This document shows, in pieces, positions 54,264-62,386 of a stretch of DNA of 64,000 nt; positions within the stretch are counted from its first letter, which is position 1, and the number at the start of each line of letters is the position of its first letter. The DNA lies in contig NZ_CP104302.1 in NCBI RefSeq assembly GCF_025215495.1, positions 3,844,001 through 3,908,000 on the forward strand, given 5' to 3'. The position numbers and the translations under genes are program-made. The stretch comes from Mycolicibacterium brumae. Lineage in GTDB: Bacteria; Actinomycetota; Actinomycetes; Mycobacteriales; Mycobacteriaceae. The notes under the pieces are model-generated. The model was not told the origin of the DNA and did no database searches. It was given only the letters and a program-made list of their open reading frames with translations.

Positions 54264-54511
54264 AGATCAAGCTCGCGGGGCGTCTGCACCCGTCGCTCCG
54301 GCAGCTCCATCTCGATGTCTTCGGCGCCGCGGGCCCAGAGCCGCTCGCCGACGAGGTCACGATTGCGGGAAAGACGGTCGAACTCCTCTGCGGTGAGCAA
54401 GACATGCGAACGACGCCCGTGGTCGGTGATCGTCACGGGCCCTTGCTCGGCCGCACGCTTGGCCGCCGAAACGTCGCGATTGAACTCCCGGCTGGTGATT
54501 GTGATGCTCAC
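54260..54511 (-). CDS. Phd/YefM-type antitoxin of the VapC pair
   Basis: 83 residues. Phd-fold N-terminus: ITITSREFNRDVSAAKRAAEQGPVTITDHGRRSHVLLTAEEFDRL; the C-terminal tail LWARGAEDIEMELPERR would block the toxin. Preceded by a 15-bp palindrome. Same segment LVGERLWARGA recurs in a remnant at about 56320, so a second copy existed nearby. Confidence 0.9.
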   Translation of the reverse strand: MSITITSREFNRDVSAAKRAAEQGPVTITDHGRRSHVLLTAEEFDRLSRNRDLVGERLWARGAEDIEMELPERRVQTPRELDL

Positions 54512-54526
54512 GCCGCACCTCTCATG

Positions 54527-54541
54527 TACCTACTGTAGGTA
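54527..54541. promoter_or_regulatory. Operator upstream of the antitoxin gene
   Basis: TACCTACTGTAGGTA has perfect 7-bp arms around a central T, 16 bp before the antitoxin start. Size and position match conditional-cooperativity operators of Phd/VapB-type pairs, which the antitoxin-toxin complex would repress. Confidence 0.7.
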
Positions 54542-54659
54542 GACTAGCAGGATTCGCTCGTCGGTTCACTAGAGGCGACCGGAAGCGGGTTGCCTCACCA
54601 ACCGCCGCATTTCCTAGGTTTCCGGTCGCTCAGTTGGATCGGCCGTCGTGGCCCGTGTT

Positions 54660-55916
54660 TCAGGCCTCCGAAGGACGGCCTACCCGGATGCCCTCGTCGG
54701 CGAGGAACTGGCGGGCTCGACCCTGCTTACGGTCCTCGGCATAGGCGAACCACTGCTCGGCCATACCCTCCTGATCGACCACGTCGCGGAACCGCCGGAA
54801 CGCTCCCCGGCCCTCGATGGCCCGCTCCAGCCGCTCGCGCAGCTGCGCGTCACGCTGACGCGCCGCGAAGGCCGCCATGTCTTCCCACCCGTCCCGTCCC
54901 CCGGCGCGGGGAAACCAGAGCCAGCGCTCGGGGTCCTCATCGACATCGATCGCGGCGTCCTCGCCGACCATCCCCTCGTCGGCGGCGCTCTCGTTGAACG
55001 CCTCACCGCTGACGAGATCGAGGTAACCGCCGCTCGACTCGAGGGGATCGCCCTCGCGCAGGTAGGCCAGCGTCTCCAGATCGACCGGCGCCACCCGACC
55101 CGCGAGTGGCTCGCCGCGCAGCAACGCGATCAGGTCGTCCGCCAACACGCCGTCGCCGTCACCGCCGCGGAACGAAAGTCGGTTGACCACCGCCAAAACC
55201 ACCGGCTCGGCCCGCTCTCCTTGCTTCGACAGCAGCATCGGCAGGCCGGCGCCGACCTGTTGCAGGACGTCCTCGATCTCATGCCCGCGCACTGCGGCGA
55301 GGAAACCCTCCGCGTCTGCGTCCGCGATGGCTTGCCGCAATTCGGTCATGTCCACCGGCGTCTCCCGCGCCTTCGCCGGCCAGGCGTGCGTCTGCATCGG
55401 ATGCGGGTATGCCGGCCGCCTTGGCACCCGGCTCTCCCCGTCGTCGTCGGACCAGCGCCGGCCGTACTGGTCCGGGATGCTGCCCCAGCCCCAGTACGGC
55501 AACGGTTTTCGCGGCACGATGCCCAGGGTGTCCAGCGGATCAATCTTGGCGGGGCCGACTTCGCAGCGGTGCACCCAGTTGTCGCCTAGGTCAAAGGTGA
55601 ATTGGAACTCCTCGCCGAGAGCCAGGGTCCGGGCGACCTTCGTCGTCTCGATGTCCAACGAATCGGTGATGGGGCCGGCGATGGAGTTCGTCAGGTCGGC
55701 GCCGGTGTCGACGTCGGCGATCATCCGCCCGTCGGCGAGGTTGAACATCGACAGATGCGACCGGTCCCACCGCGCGAACGCGTCGTTGATGGCTTCGGCG
55801 AGATCCGAGAACGTGTGCGCCGGCCCGACCGCGAAGATGCGACCCGGCCACGGCCACAGGTCTGTCCCACCCCCACCGAGCAGTTCCACCGTCACCGACA
55901 GCCAGGTCCGCGCCAT
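54660..55916 (-). CDS. pRiA4b ORF-3-like/UPF0158 fusion protein
   Basis: 418 residues. Residues 1-190 match the plasmid pRiA4b ORF-3 family (GEEFQFTFDLGDNWVHRCEV, PYWGWGSIPDQYGRRW). Residues about 280-418 resemble UPF0158 (DLVSGEAFNES, DPERWLWFP, RFRDVVDQEGMAEQWFAYAEDRK). Both families are of unknown function and often plasmid- or island-borne. The linker contains acidic repeats. Single gene, no clear partner. Confidence 0.85.
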   Translation of the reverse strand: MARTWLSVTVELLGGGGTDLWPWPGRIFAVGPAHTFSDLAEAINDAFARWDRSHLSMFNLADGRMIADVDTGADLTNSIAGPITDSLDIETTKVARTLALGEEFQFTFDLGDNWVHRCEVGPAKIDPLDTLGIVPRKPLPYWGWGSIPDQYGRRWSDDDGESRVPRRPAYPHPMQTHAWPAKARETPVDMTELRQAIADADAEGFLAAVRGHEIEDVLQQVGAGLPMLLSKQGERAEPVVLAVVNRLSFRGGDGDGVLADDLIALLRGEPLAGRVAPVDLETLAYLREGDPLESSGGYLDLVSGEAFNESAADEGMVGEDAAIDVDEDPERWLWFPRAGGRDGWEDMAAFAARQRDAQLRERLERAIEGRGAFRRFRDVVDQEGMAEQWFAYAEDRKQGRARQFLADEGIRVGRPSEA

Positions 55917-55975
55917 CCCTTGAGGATGCCACGGCGACGGCGGTCGGCTGCGCGATCCCGCTCGTCCGGCCTGCC

Positions 55976-56110
55976 TCAGAAACCGAGCATTCGGGAAACA
56001 ATCTTGGCGATCTGCAACGTGTCCCTCGGATCGACCTCGCTGATTTGGCGCACCAGCCGATCATGGGAGATAGCGCGGATCAGCTCGCACTGCACGTAAC
56101 TGACGACCGG
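55976..56110 (-). pseudogene. MazF/PemK toxin C-terminal remnant
   Basis: About 43 residues (VVSYVQCELIRAISHDRLVR ... VSRMLGF) look like the end of a MazF-type toxin: the V-x-V-D-Q-I-R... strand and the following ISxVDPxD helix. The N-terminal two thirds are absent. The in-frame sequence upstream to 56284 is unrelated, so the long frame does not represent a real protein. Confidence 0.5.
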
Positions 56111-56117
56111 CATCGGT

Positions 56118-56270
56118 TCACAGAACGTCGCTCCAGTCCTCCGGTTCCATCTCCTCCGAGACGGTTCGGTCGAGTTCTTCCACGGTGGCCGGATCCGTGC
56201 TGTGGCGGATCGGCATCGAGGTGGGCACCCGCTCCCATAACTCGGCCGTCTCGGCGACGTTTCGGTGGAG
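56118..56270 (-). pseudogene. Possible antitoxin fragment before the MazF remnant
   Basis: A 50-codon frame, closed upstream by TAG at 56271-56273, ends in STDPATVEELDRTVSEEMEPEDWSDVL. Its acidic C-terminus and position just before a MazF fragment suit an antitoxin tail; the family is not identified. No credible start codon for a full gene. Confidence 0.35.
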
Positions 56271-56317
56271 CTATCGGTAGTCATGTGATCTGGCTAAACG
56301 GCACCACCAGATGCTGG

Positions 56318-56426
56318 CGCCTCGCGCCCAGAGCCTGTCACCGACGAGGTCACGTCCGCCGGTCAGCCGGTCGAAATCCTCCTCCGGCCCGAGAACGAGA
56401 ATGCGCTGCCGCTTCGGGGTCCTCAA
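56318..56426 (-). pseudogene. Phd-type antitoxin remnant
   Basis: The minus-strand segment reading RILVLGPEEDFDRLTGGRD followed by LVGDRLWARGA is similar to the intact antitoxin at 54260-54511 (SHVLLTAEEFDRLSRNRD, LVGERLWARGA), but lacks its start and diverges into WWCRLARSHDYR. It is a broken paralog. Confidence 0.6.
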
Positions 56427-56623
56427 CTTCCGAACAGCGATGTCAGCGTGGTCAGCAAAGGCGCGTTGAGCACCGATGCCGCGATCAGGGCGCCGCAGAT
56501 CACCAGCAGCAGCACGCACAGGCGCATCGTCGCCGACCATCCTTGGGTCGTCGCCGCGATCACCGCATCCCAAATCGACGTCCGGCGAACAGGATGAGTT
56601 TTCTTCGACTTCGGCCGTGCCAT
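56423..56623 (-). CDS. Small single-pass membrane protein
   Basis: 66 residues with a strong ribosome site (AAGGAGGTG ending 4 nt before the ATG). Basic N-terminus (ARPKSKKTHPVRR), then a hydrophobic helix (about 33-55, CVLLLVICGALIAASVL). Unknown function; the ribosome site and membrane pattern favour a real gene over chance. It lies beside toxin-antitoxin remnants. Confidence 0.65.
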   Translation of the reverse strand: MARPKSKKTHPVRRTSIWDAVIAATTQGWSATMRLCVLLLVICGALIAASVLNAPLLTTLTSLFGS

Positions 56624-56713
56624 GCCGCACCTCCTTCGTGCCGATCGGACAACCCCTAGGCTCCTGGATTCACAGCCAGAAGTCGTGACACCAAATTGAC
56701 AAGGGGGACGTCG

Positions 56714-57523
56714 ATGGGCATTGTCGAGACGATCACCGCCGAGTTGGACAGCCTGATCGACCGCCCGGGCGGCATCACCGCCGACAACCTCGTGCAGTGC
56801 CCCACCATCACCGCTCTACTGGCCCGCGGCGACTTCGAGCAGGCGTTCCTGGTGATCGACGGGATCCGGCGGCGCAACACCAGCCGTGACGTGGGCGCCG
56901 CGTTCGCCCACCTGGGCGGGTTCGGCTATACCGGCAATACCGAGGAGCGGCTCAACACCTTCGCCGTCGCCCAGCACGAACGTGAGCCGCGTGGCGCCGA
57001 ACCACCGTCGAGCCGTACAGTGCGGCGCTGGTCGCAGTCCGGTCAACGCATCCTCGCCGACACGATTGTGCAGGCCTCCGGCATCGAGCCCCCGACGCTG
57101 CACCTCGACGTGCTCAGCCGCGGCGGCGCCACGCTGGTCATTCTCCCGACGATTTATCACATGCACGGCTACGTGATGAACGATCCGCTGTTGATCGTGG
57201 TCGGCGCCGACAGCCACGCGGTCCACGGTTACCGGTTCGAGGACCTGGAGTTGATCCGCGAGAACGTTTACCAACCGGCCGACGCGCTGGCGGTCGACGT
57301 CGGGTTCCCAGTGCACGTGCAACTCATCTGGCACGGCGAGGTGCGACCCACGGTGGTGACGCGCACCATCGACTTTCCCGCTGACCTGATCCAGATGTCG
57401 TCGATGACCAGCGGCGCCGTCGGCCTGGTGCTGTACCGCGAGGGCCAGGACATCGAGACGCTGGCCGAGTTGGCGGCCGAGTTGAGCCGCCTGCACGGTG
57501 AGGCCGCGGAGGAGACCCTGTGA
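56714..57523 (+). CDS. Hypothetical protein, unknown family
   Basis: 269 residues from ATG 56714 (AAGGGGG upstream; a TTG at 56696 is in frame). No motif recognised. First half is helical, second half rich in beta strands (ATLVILPTIYHMHGYV, PLLIVVGADSHAVHGYRF, VGFPVHVQLIWHGEV). No leader or membrane helix. It is neither overlapped nor coupled to a recognisable gene. Confidence 0.65.
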   Translation: MGIVETITAELDSLIDRPGGITADNLVQCPTITALLARGDFEQAFLVIDGIRRRNTSRDVGAAFAHLGGFGYTGNTEERLNTFAVAQHEREPRGAEPPSSRTVRRWSQSGQRILADTIVQASGIEPPTLHLDVLSRGGATLVILPTIYHMHGYVMNDPLLIVVGADSHAVHGYRFEDLELIRENVYQPADALAVDVGFPVHVQLIWHGEVRPTVVTRTIDFPADLIQMSSMTSGAVGLVLYREGQDIETLAELAAELSRLHGEAAEETL

Positions 57524-57560
57524 TCAGACGTCTGCCGCCCATGTGACATTTGGCCGAGGA

Positions 57561-57824
57561 TCAGTTCCCTGCCGCGGAACGGAAATACGGCTCCACCGTG
57601 CCGTTGAGCTTGACCACCATCGGATTTCCACGGCGGTCCCTCGACGTGGGGACCTCGACGCGCACCCAACCCTCGGTCACGTCGTACTCGTGGACGTTCG
57701 TCTTGTCGGCGCCATTGAACCGAATGCCCACGCCGCGGAGGAGCGTCTCTTCGTCGTAGAACGGGCTGCGCGGATCGATCGAGAGGTGATCCGGCGGGCT
57801 GTCTGCGTTCGGGTCCTCGGACAT
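57561..57824 (-). CDS. DUF3297 family protein
   Basis: 87 residues, full family length. Conserved blocks: DHLSIDPRSPFYDEETLLRG, GIRFNGADKTNVHEYDVTEGWVRV and VKLNGTVEPYF. Function unknown; a small cytosolic beta protein. Divergent from the RpiB-like gene, with 100 bp between. Confidence 0.88.
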   Translation of the reverse strand: MSEDPNADSPPDHLSIDPRSPFYDEETLLRGVGIRFNGADKTNVHEYDVTEGWVRVEVPTSRDRRGNPMVVKLNGTVEPYFRSAAGN

Positions 57825-57924
57825 AGTGGCTTCTTTCGTTGGACGCTGTTCGGGACAACCCGACGAAACTATCGCATCGGGCTGCTTAGGTTAACGGTGT
57901 CACCCGAGGAAGAAGGTCCCGATA

Positions 57925-58398
57925 ATGCGCATCGCAATGGCGAATGACCATGCCGGCCTCGCTCTCAAGGAAGAGATCAAAGCTGCCCTGACGGCCGGCG
58001 GACATGAGGTCCTCGACTTCGGCACCGACGCCGATGACCCGGTCGACCTGCCTGACCACGTTCTTCCCGCCACCCTGGCAGTCGCCCGGCGCGAGGTGGA
58101 CCGCGGGATCTTTGTGGACGGCGTCGGCTACGGCAGCGCGATGATCGCCAACAAGGTGGCGGGTGTGTTCGCCGCCGTGTGCTAGGACTCGTTCTGTGCC
58201 GAGTTGGCGCGCTCGCATTCGGACACCAACGTTCTGTGCATCGGAGGCAAGATCATCGGCTCGGCGATCGCGCTCGAGATCGTGCGCGTGTGGATGTCCA
58301 CGGACTGGCTCGGAACAACCGCGGCCGGGGAGGAATACGCCCGCCGGGTCCAGAAGGTCACGGACATCGACGCCCGGTATCGGACACCGCAGGTCTGA
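57925..58398 (+). pseudogene. RpiB/LacAB-type sugar-phosphate isomerase interrupted by in-frame TAG
   Basis: Residues 1-86 (MRIAMANDHAGLALKEEIK ... DGVGYGSAMIANKVAGVFAAVC) and, after TAG at 58183-58185, a further 70 residues in the same frame (DSFCAELARSHSDTNVLCIGGKIIG ...) make one RpiB-like protein of about 157 residues. The codon is probably a mutated CAG or CAC. The usual catalytic-Cys loop of RpiB is DGVGYG here, as in erythrulose-phosphate isomerase-like paralogs. Likely a nonsense pseudogene, unless suppressed. Confidence 0.85.
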
Positions 58399-58422
58399 AC
58401 GTGATCTGCCACTGTCCCCAGA

Positions 58423-59021
58423 TCAGGACGGCGGCGACGACGGGGTCATCGCGGCGAGGTACAGCAGGGTGCTTCCCGTGACGGAAAGGCGTGAGTCGGT
58501 GATGATGTCGATCCCGAGGGCAACGGCCAATGCCACAGCCCCCAGATCAGACCGGTCGCGAAGGTAGTGGCCACCGGCCGGCCGGGCAGCAGCCGATCAC
58601 GCAGGTAGGCGGTCCAACCGAACTCCTCGCCGAAGAAGATCGGCGCCGTGAGCAGGGGAATGACCGGCATCGCCAAGAGGAACACCCAGTACTCGGACCA
58701 CGCGGTCGTCCCGGGATCCCAAACCCGAGCAGCCAGGCGAGCAACAGTGCGATCGTGAGGATCAACGGGGACAAACCCACGGCGAACACGTACGTGCGCC
58801 AATGGTCGCGGAATCGCGGCCTGAGCCCGGCGTCGGCGAACCCCTCACCTGTGGACCCACCTACGGACGATCGCTGCGGCCGCAGCTGGGATGAAGGCTG
58901 CGGTCACGAGCTGAATGACCGGATCGTCCATCGTCCATCCGGCCAGCCCCACGGCGATCCACGCAATCCACGCCGGCCCGAAGGCCAGCGCCAGGTACCA
59001 GAGCACACCGGGTGATCGCAT
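58423..59021 (-). pseudogene. CPBP-family intramembrane protease with several frameshifts
   Basis: The N-terminal helix (MRSPGVLWYLALAFGPAWIAWI) stops in frame at about 58853, the middle (FAVGLSPLILTIALLLAWLLG) continues in another frame, and FFGEEFGWTAYLRDRLLPG (EExxxR) with GLWHWPL in a third; the tail reaches a stop at 58423 in yet another. At least three frame changes and a deletion. Intact relative at 51803-52729. Confidence 0.8.
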
Positions 59022-59110
59022 CGCGTCATTTCTACCGAAGCGACGTCGGGCACCACGGGCGGCTGCGCCAAACGCAGGCCAAACTCACACAACAGAAAGG
59101 GTGAAACGCC

Positions 59111-59611
59111 TTGACTCTCAATGGAATTACCAATGGCTCCGAGCGGGTGATCATCGAGGACATGCTCGACCGCAACCGAGAAGCGCTCATCGCGATCGTC
59201 CGCGGCCTATCGGAAGCCGATGCTCGCCGACGACTCGTCACATCGCTGACAACACCGATCTCACTACTCAAGCACGCCGCCGGCGCGGAAAGAATCTGGT
59301 TCCAACGATTCTGGGCAGGACTCGACGAATCCGCATGCGACGGCTACTCACGTCGCGATGAAGGAACCTTTGCCGTCGCAGACGACGAGTCGCTAGCGGA
59401 CGTCATCGCTGAATTCGAGCGCGCAAGCCAGCGGTCACGCGAGATCGCCTCGCGCTTCTCCCTCAATGACACCAAGGAGAACCCCCGCGAAGGAACCGTC
59501 AGTATGCGATGGACGCTGCTGATGTTCATCCAGGAGTTCGCCCGACATGCCGGTCACGGCGACATCCTGCGCGAACAGATCGCCGATTTCGACGCAGGCA
59601 ATCGGTCGTAG
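59111..59611 (+). CDS. DinB/DUF664 mycothiol-transferase-type protein
   Basis: 166 residues from TTG 59111 (GAAAGG ribosome site). DUF664 signature: ISLLKHAAGAERIWFQRFW (His of the metal triad), SMRWTLLMFIQEFARHAGHGDILREQI with the two further His. DinB-fold proteins of actinobacteria use mycothiol for detoxification. Codon use has more A and T than neighbours, suggesting transfer. A truncated relative is at 39815-40212. Confidence 0.85.
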   Translation: MTLNGITNGSERVIIEDMLDRNREALIAIVRGLSEADARRRLVTSLTTPISLLKHAAGAERIWFQRFWAGLDESACDGYSRRDEGTFAVADDESLADVIAEFERASQRSREIASRFSLNDTKENPREGTVSMRWTLLMFIQEFARHAGHGDILREQIADFDAGNRS

Positions 59612-59945
59612 CCATCCACCGGACGTCTCAAATGCACCACTCAATGTGGGCGGGCCGGCCACACAAACACGTGTAGGTTCTCACTTTTCACTGCACATGC
59701 CCCGGACGTTGACCTGCGGCTATCGAAGTTGTCTCACGGTCACTGCACCCGAGTTTGTCTCACGAACTTCTTCATTTCCTACAACCGGGCCGCCGATAAC
59801 ACTCCCCGAAATGAATGATCCCAATCGAATCCTCCGGCCGTGAATCCACTACCTGCCGACTTCGCTGCGTTCCCTTTGCTTCCGCCCCGCTGGGACAATA
59901 GCGCCTCGTGTCCCGTCCAGCGCAGCCATCGAACGGCTGCTCGGT
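59612..59945. other. 334-bp non-coding stretch with TTGTCTCA pair
   Basis: No gene recognised. It holds two copies of TTGTCTCA at 59729-59736 and 59755-59762 and a GTAGGTTCTCAC segment at about 59674-59685, both with counterparts after the IS element at 62608-62718. The composition is less GC-rich than in the flanks. Possibly debris of a lost mobile element. Confidence 0.6.
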
Positions 59946-60854
59946 GTGCCCGTGCAGTCGGTCGATAGGTTGCAACCGTGGTCGGTCGCGCGCGTCCGTC
60001 TCGCCGACAATACGACCGTGATAGTGAAGTGGTCCCGTACCGCGGACACTGAACGGGCCGAGCCCGCGCGGCTGCGCGCCGAACGATCTGCACTGCAATT
60101 CCTCGCAGACGTCGAGCCCCCACTTACGCCCAAGTTGCTTGCCTCTGGCGAGGACCTGCTGGTCATCGAAGACCTCGGCCCGCGCCCCTCATTACGCGAG
60201 CTCATCCTCGCCGGTGACGATCGCGCGGTGGTGGATTTCGCTCGCGCGCTGGGCCGACTGCACGCCGTCACCGCAGGACGGGCCGAAGAGTACTACGCAG
60301 GACCGGGCGCCTGGGCCGATCCGGACGCCGACCTCAAAGCGTCCCTCGACGGCTTGCGTTCCGGCATCGACCGCCTTACCGACTTCGGCACCACCATCTC
60401 TTCCGCGGCGGCACACGAGCTAGCGGATGCAATAACTGAGATCCTGCATCCCGGTCGGTTCCTCGCGTTGACTAACGGGGATGTCGGCCTTAACAACTAC
60501 CTCGTCGGCACGGCCGGTGACGGGCGACTGATCGATTTCGAGACCGCGGGATTCCGGCACGTGCTCGCCGAAATGACCGACCTCTACACACCAGGCCCAA
60601 TGTGGATCACGCTCAGCGAACCCACCCTCGTGGAGGCCGCGTACCGCGCCCAACTAGCTACTGCCATACCGGAAGTCACCGACGACAGAACATATGGTCG
60701 GGCAGTCGCCGGGGGAACATTCATCTGGGCCGCCCGCAGGCTGGCGAAACTTCCGGAGATCGACGCACGGCCAGCGGGTGACGCTAGCCGAGTGCATCGA
60801 GTCGCGACCCTCGAAGCAGCAGCAACGACCGCAGAACCCTGCGTGTCAGGGTGA
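59946..60854 (+). CDS. Aminoglycoside phosphotransferase-fold kinase-like protein
   Basis: 302 residues from GTG 59946; the frame continues upstream (IERLLGVPVQSV) without an ATG, so the N-terminus may be trimmed. APH/choline-kinase fold: TVIVKWS ATP-site Lys, LLVIEDLGPRPSLREL, catalytic loop LTNGDVGLNN (Asn for the usual His) and metal site LIDFETAGFRH. Small-molecule kinase of unknown substrate. The IS3 element begins just before its stop codon. Confidence 0.75.
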   Translation: MPVQSVDRLQPWSVARVRLADNTTVIVKWSRTADTERAEPARLRAERSALQFLADVEPPLTPKLLASGEDLLVIEDLGPRPSLRELILAGDDRAVVDFARALGRLHAVTAGRAEEYYAGPGAWADPDADLKASLDGLRSGIDRLTDFGTTISSAAAHELADAITEILHPGRFLALTNGDVGLNNYLVGTAGDGRLIDFETAGFRHVLAEMTDLYTPGPMWITLSEPTLVEAAYRAQLATAIPEVTDDRTYGRAVAGGTFIWAARRLAKLPEIDARPAGDASRVHRVATLEAAATTAEPCVSG

Positions 60855-60868
60855 GTTGAGTCCAGTGG
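60844..60868 (+). repeat. Left inverted repeat of the IS
   Basis: 25 bp, starts TGTCAGGGTG and ends GAGTCCAGTGG; pairs with the right end with one indel and a few mismatches. Confidence 0.8.
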
Positions 60869-60914
60869 TTCATAGCAAATCCGCCTGCAGGGCGAGATAC
60901 GGATCGACTTAACG

Positions 60915-61349
60915 ATGACGATTTCCAACCTGGCTGTGGCTGGGGAGAATGTGCAGATGGATTCCACGCATCCGCGCTCGGATGGGCCGCAGCGGCGGCG
61001 CACGTTCAGCCCGGCCGACAAGCTGGCGCATCTGGTGGCCTACGAGCAGGCCTGTGAAACCAATGATGGTGGCGCCTACCTGCGCCGTGAGGGCTTGTAC
61101 TCGTCGCTGATCAGCGAGTGGCGCAAGCAGCGCGACGCCGGGGTGTTGGAGGGCAAACCGGCCGGTGCCAAGGTCGGGCGGCTGACCGCCGAGCAGGCTG
61201 AGATCGCCCGCCTCAAGCGCGAACTCGACAAGACCACCAAGCGGCTGGCCACCACCGAAGCCGCCCTGGACATCATGGGAAAAGCACACGCGCTCTTGGA
61301 AAGTCTCTCCGAGAGCGCGGAGCCGCCGACCAAGCCGACCAAGCGCTGA
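60915..61349 (+). CDS. IS3 transposase OrfA
   Basis: 144 residues (ATG 60915, or ATG 60957). HTH: RRTFSPADKLAHLVAYEQACETNDGGAYLRREGLYSSLISEWRKQRDAG; then a leucine-zipper-like helix LTAEQAEIARLKRELDKTTKRLATTEAALDIMG. The G-GGA-AAA heptamer at 61277-61283 allows slippage to the -1 frame, which is open through to OrfB. Recognition subunit of the transposase. Confidence 0.92.
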   Translation: MTISNLAVAGENVQMDSTHPRSDGPQRRRTFSPADKLAHLVAYEQACETNDGGAYLRREGLYSSLISEWRKQRDAGVLEGKPAGAKVGRLTAEQAEIARLKRELDKTTKRLATTEAALDIMGKAHALLESLSESAEPPTKPTKR

Positions 61350-62359
61350 TGGACACCTGGACCGCTCTGCGCGGCCTGCATGTCACGACCCGGGCTGCGG
61401 CGGTGTTGACCGGGATGCACCGCTCGACCGCGCTGCGGCGGGCCGCACCCGCGCCGGCCGGGCCGGCGCGGGCGCCCGCGGCGCCGGTCAACAAGCTGTC
61501 CGCCGCCGAGTGCGCTCGGGTGGTGGAGGTGCTCAACAGTGCCCGGTTCGTCGATGCCGCCCCGATCCAGGTGTGGGCCACGTTGCTCGATGAGGACACT
61601 TACCTGTGCTCGGTGTCGACGATGTATCGCCTGCTGAACGAGAACAAGCAGGTCAAGGAGCGGCGCCGGCTGGCCCGGCACCGCAAGGCGGTCTGCCCGG
61701 AGTTGGTGGCCACCGCGCCCCGGCAGGTGTACTCCTGGGACATCACCAAGCTGCGCGGCCCGGCCAAGGGCCTCTACTACGACGCCTACGTGATGATCGA
61801 CATCTACTCGCGTTACATCGTCGGGGTGCACGTGCACGCCCGCGAATGCGGTGTGCTGGCCAAAGAGATGATGGAGCAGATCTTCGGAACCTACGGCATC
61901 CCACACGTCGTGCACGCCGACCGGGGCACCTCGATGACGAGCAACACCGTCGCCGGCCTGCTCTGCGATCTGGGGGTGACCCGCTCGCATTCGCGGCCCA
62001 AGGTTTCCAATGACAACCCCTACAGCGAGTCGTGGTTCAAGACCCTCAAGTACGCGCCGACGTTTCCGGACCGGTTCGAATCCATCCATCACGCAAGGGA
62101 TTTCATGGATGAGTTCGTGGACTGGTACAACCACGAGCATCGGCACAGCGGCATCGGCCTGCACACCCCCGCCGACGTCTTCTACGGCCTCGCCGCCGAG
62201 AAAGACACCCAGCGGCGGATTGTGCTCGCCGAGGCCCGAGCACGCCACCGGCACCGCTTCAGCCAAGACCGCGCACCCAAGATCATCGACCTACCCGAGA
62301 CCGCCGCGATCAACCCACCCAAACCAGCCGAACCGGAGGACCAGACGACAGCTGCCTAA
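61349..62359 (+). CDS. IS3 transposase OrfB (DDE integrase domain)
   Basis: 336 residues, start overlapping the OrfA stop (TGATG). rve integrase fold: first Asp in YSWDITKLRG, second in HADRGTSMTS, Glu in DNPYSESWFKTLKY, then HRHSGIGLHTPADVFYG. Made mainly as an OrfAB fusion by -1 frameshifting. Full length with intact catalytic triad, so the element may be active. Confidence 0.93.
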   Translation: MDTWTALRGLHVTTRAAAVLTGMHRSTALRRAAPAPAGPARAPAAPVNKLSAAECARVVEVLNSARFVDAAPIQVWATLLDEDTYLCSVSTMYRLLNENKQVKERRRLARHRKAVCPELVATAPRQVYSWDITKLRGPAKGLYYDAYVMIDIYSRYIVGVHVHARECGVLAKEMMEQIFGTYGIPHVVHADRGTSMTSNTVAGLLCDLGVTRSHSRPKVSNDNPYSESWFKTLKYAPTFPDRFESIHHARDFMDEFVDWYNHEHRHSGIGLHTPADVFYGLAAEKDTQRRIVLAEARARHRHRFSQDRAPKIIDLPETAAINPPKPAEPEDQTTAA

Positions 62360-62362
62360 CAC

Positions 62363-62386
62363 CCACTGGACTCAAACACCTTGACA
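62363..62386 (-). repeat. Right inverted repeat of the IS
   Basis: 24 bp; its reverse complement begins TGTCAAGGTG and ends GAGTCCAGTGG, matching the left end. Confidence 0.8.

Larger units (their letters stand above)
60844..62386 (+). mobile_element. IS3-family insertion sequence
   Basis: 1543 bp bounded by imperfect inverted repeats at 60844-60868 and 62363-62386, both beginning TGTCA and sharing TTGAGTCCAGTGG. It carries orfA and orfB with a GGGAAAA slippery heptamer for a -1 frameshift. Flanks are GCG and AAT, so no target duplication is visible, indicating an old insertion or rearrangement. The left end lies within the last codons of the phosphotransferase gene. Confidence 0.88.

Noticed and set aside
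55976..56284. 102-codon frame as a complete toxin gene
   Set aside because: Only its last 43 codons look like a toxin; the first part belongs to another frame's antitoxin-like tail, so it was recorded as a remnant.
58183..58185. Amber codon as programmed readthrough or pyrrolysine
   Set aside because: No pyl genes or readthrough context are seen; a recent nonsense mutation is simpler. Kept as a finding for checking only.
60855..60914. Small RNA upstream of orfA
   Set aside because: The region is part of the IS left end; no stable structure beyond the inverted repeat was seen.
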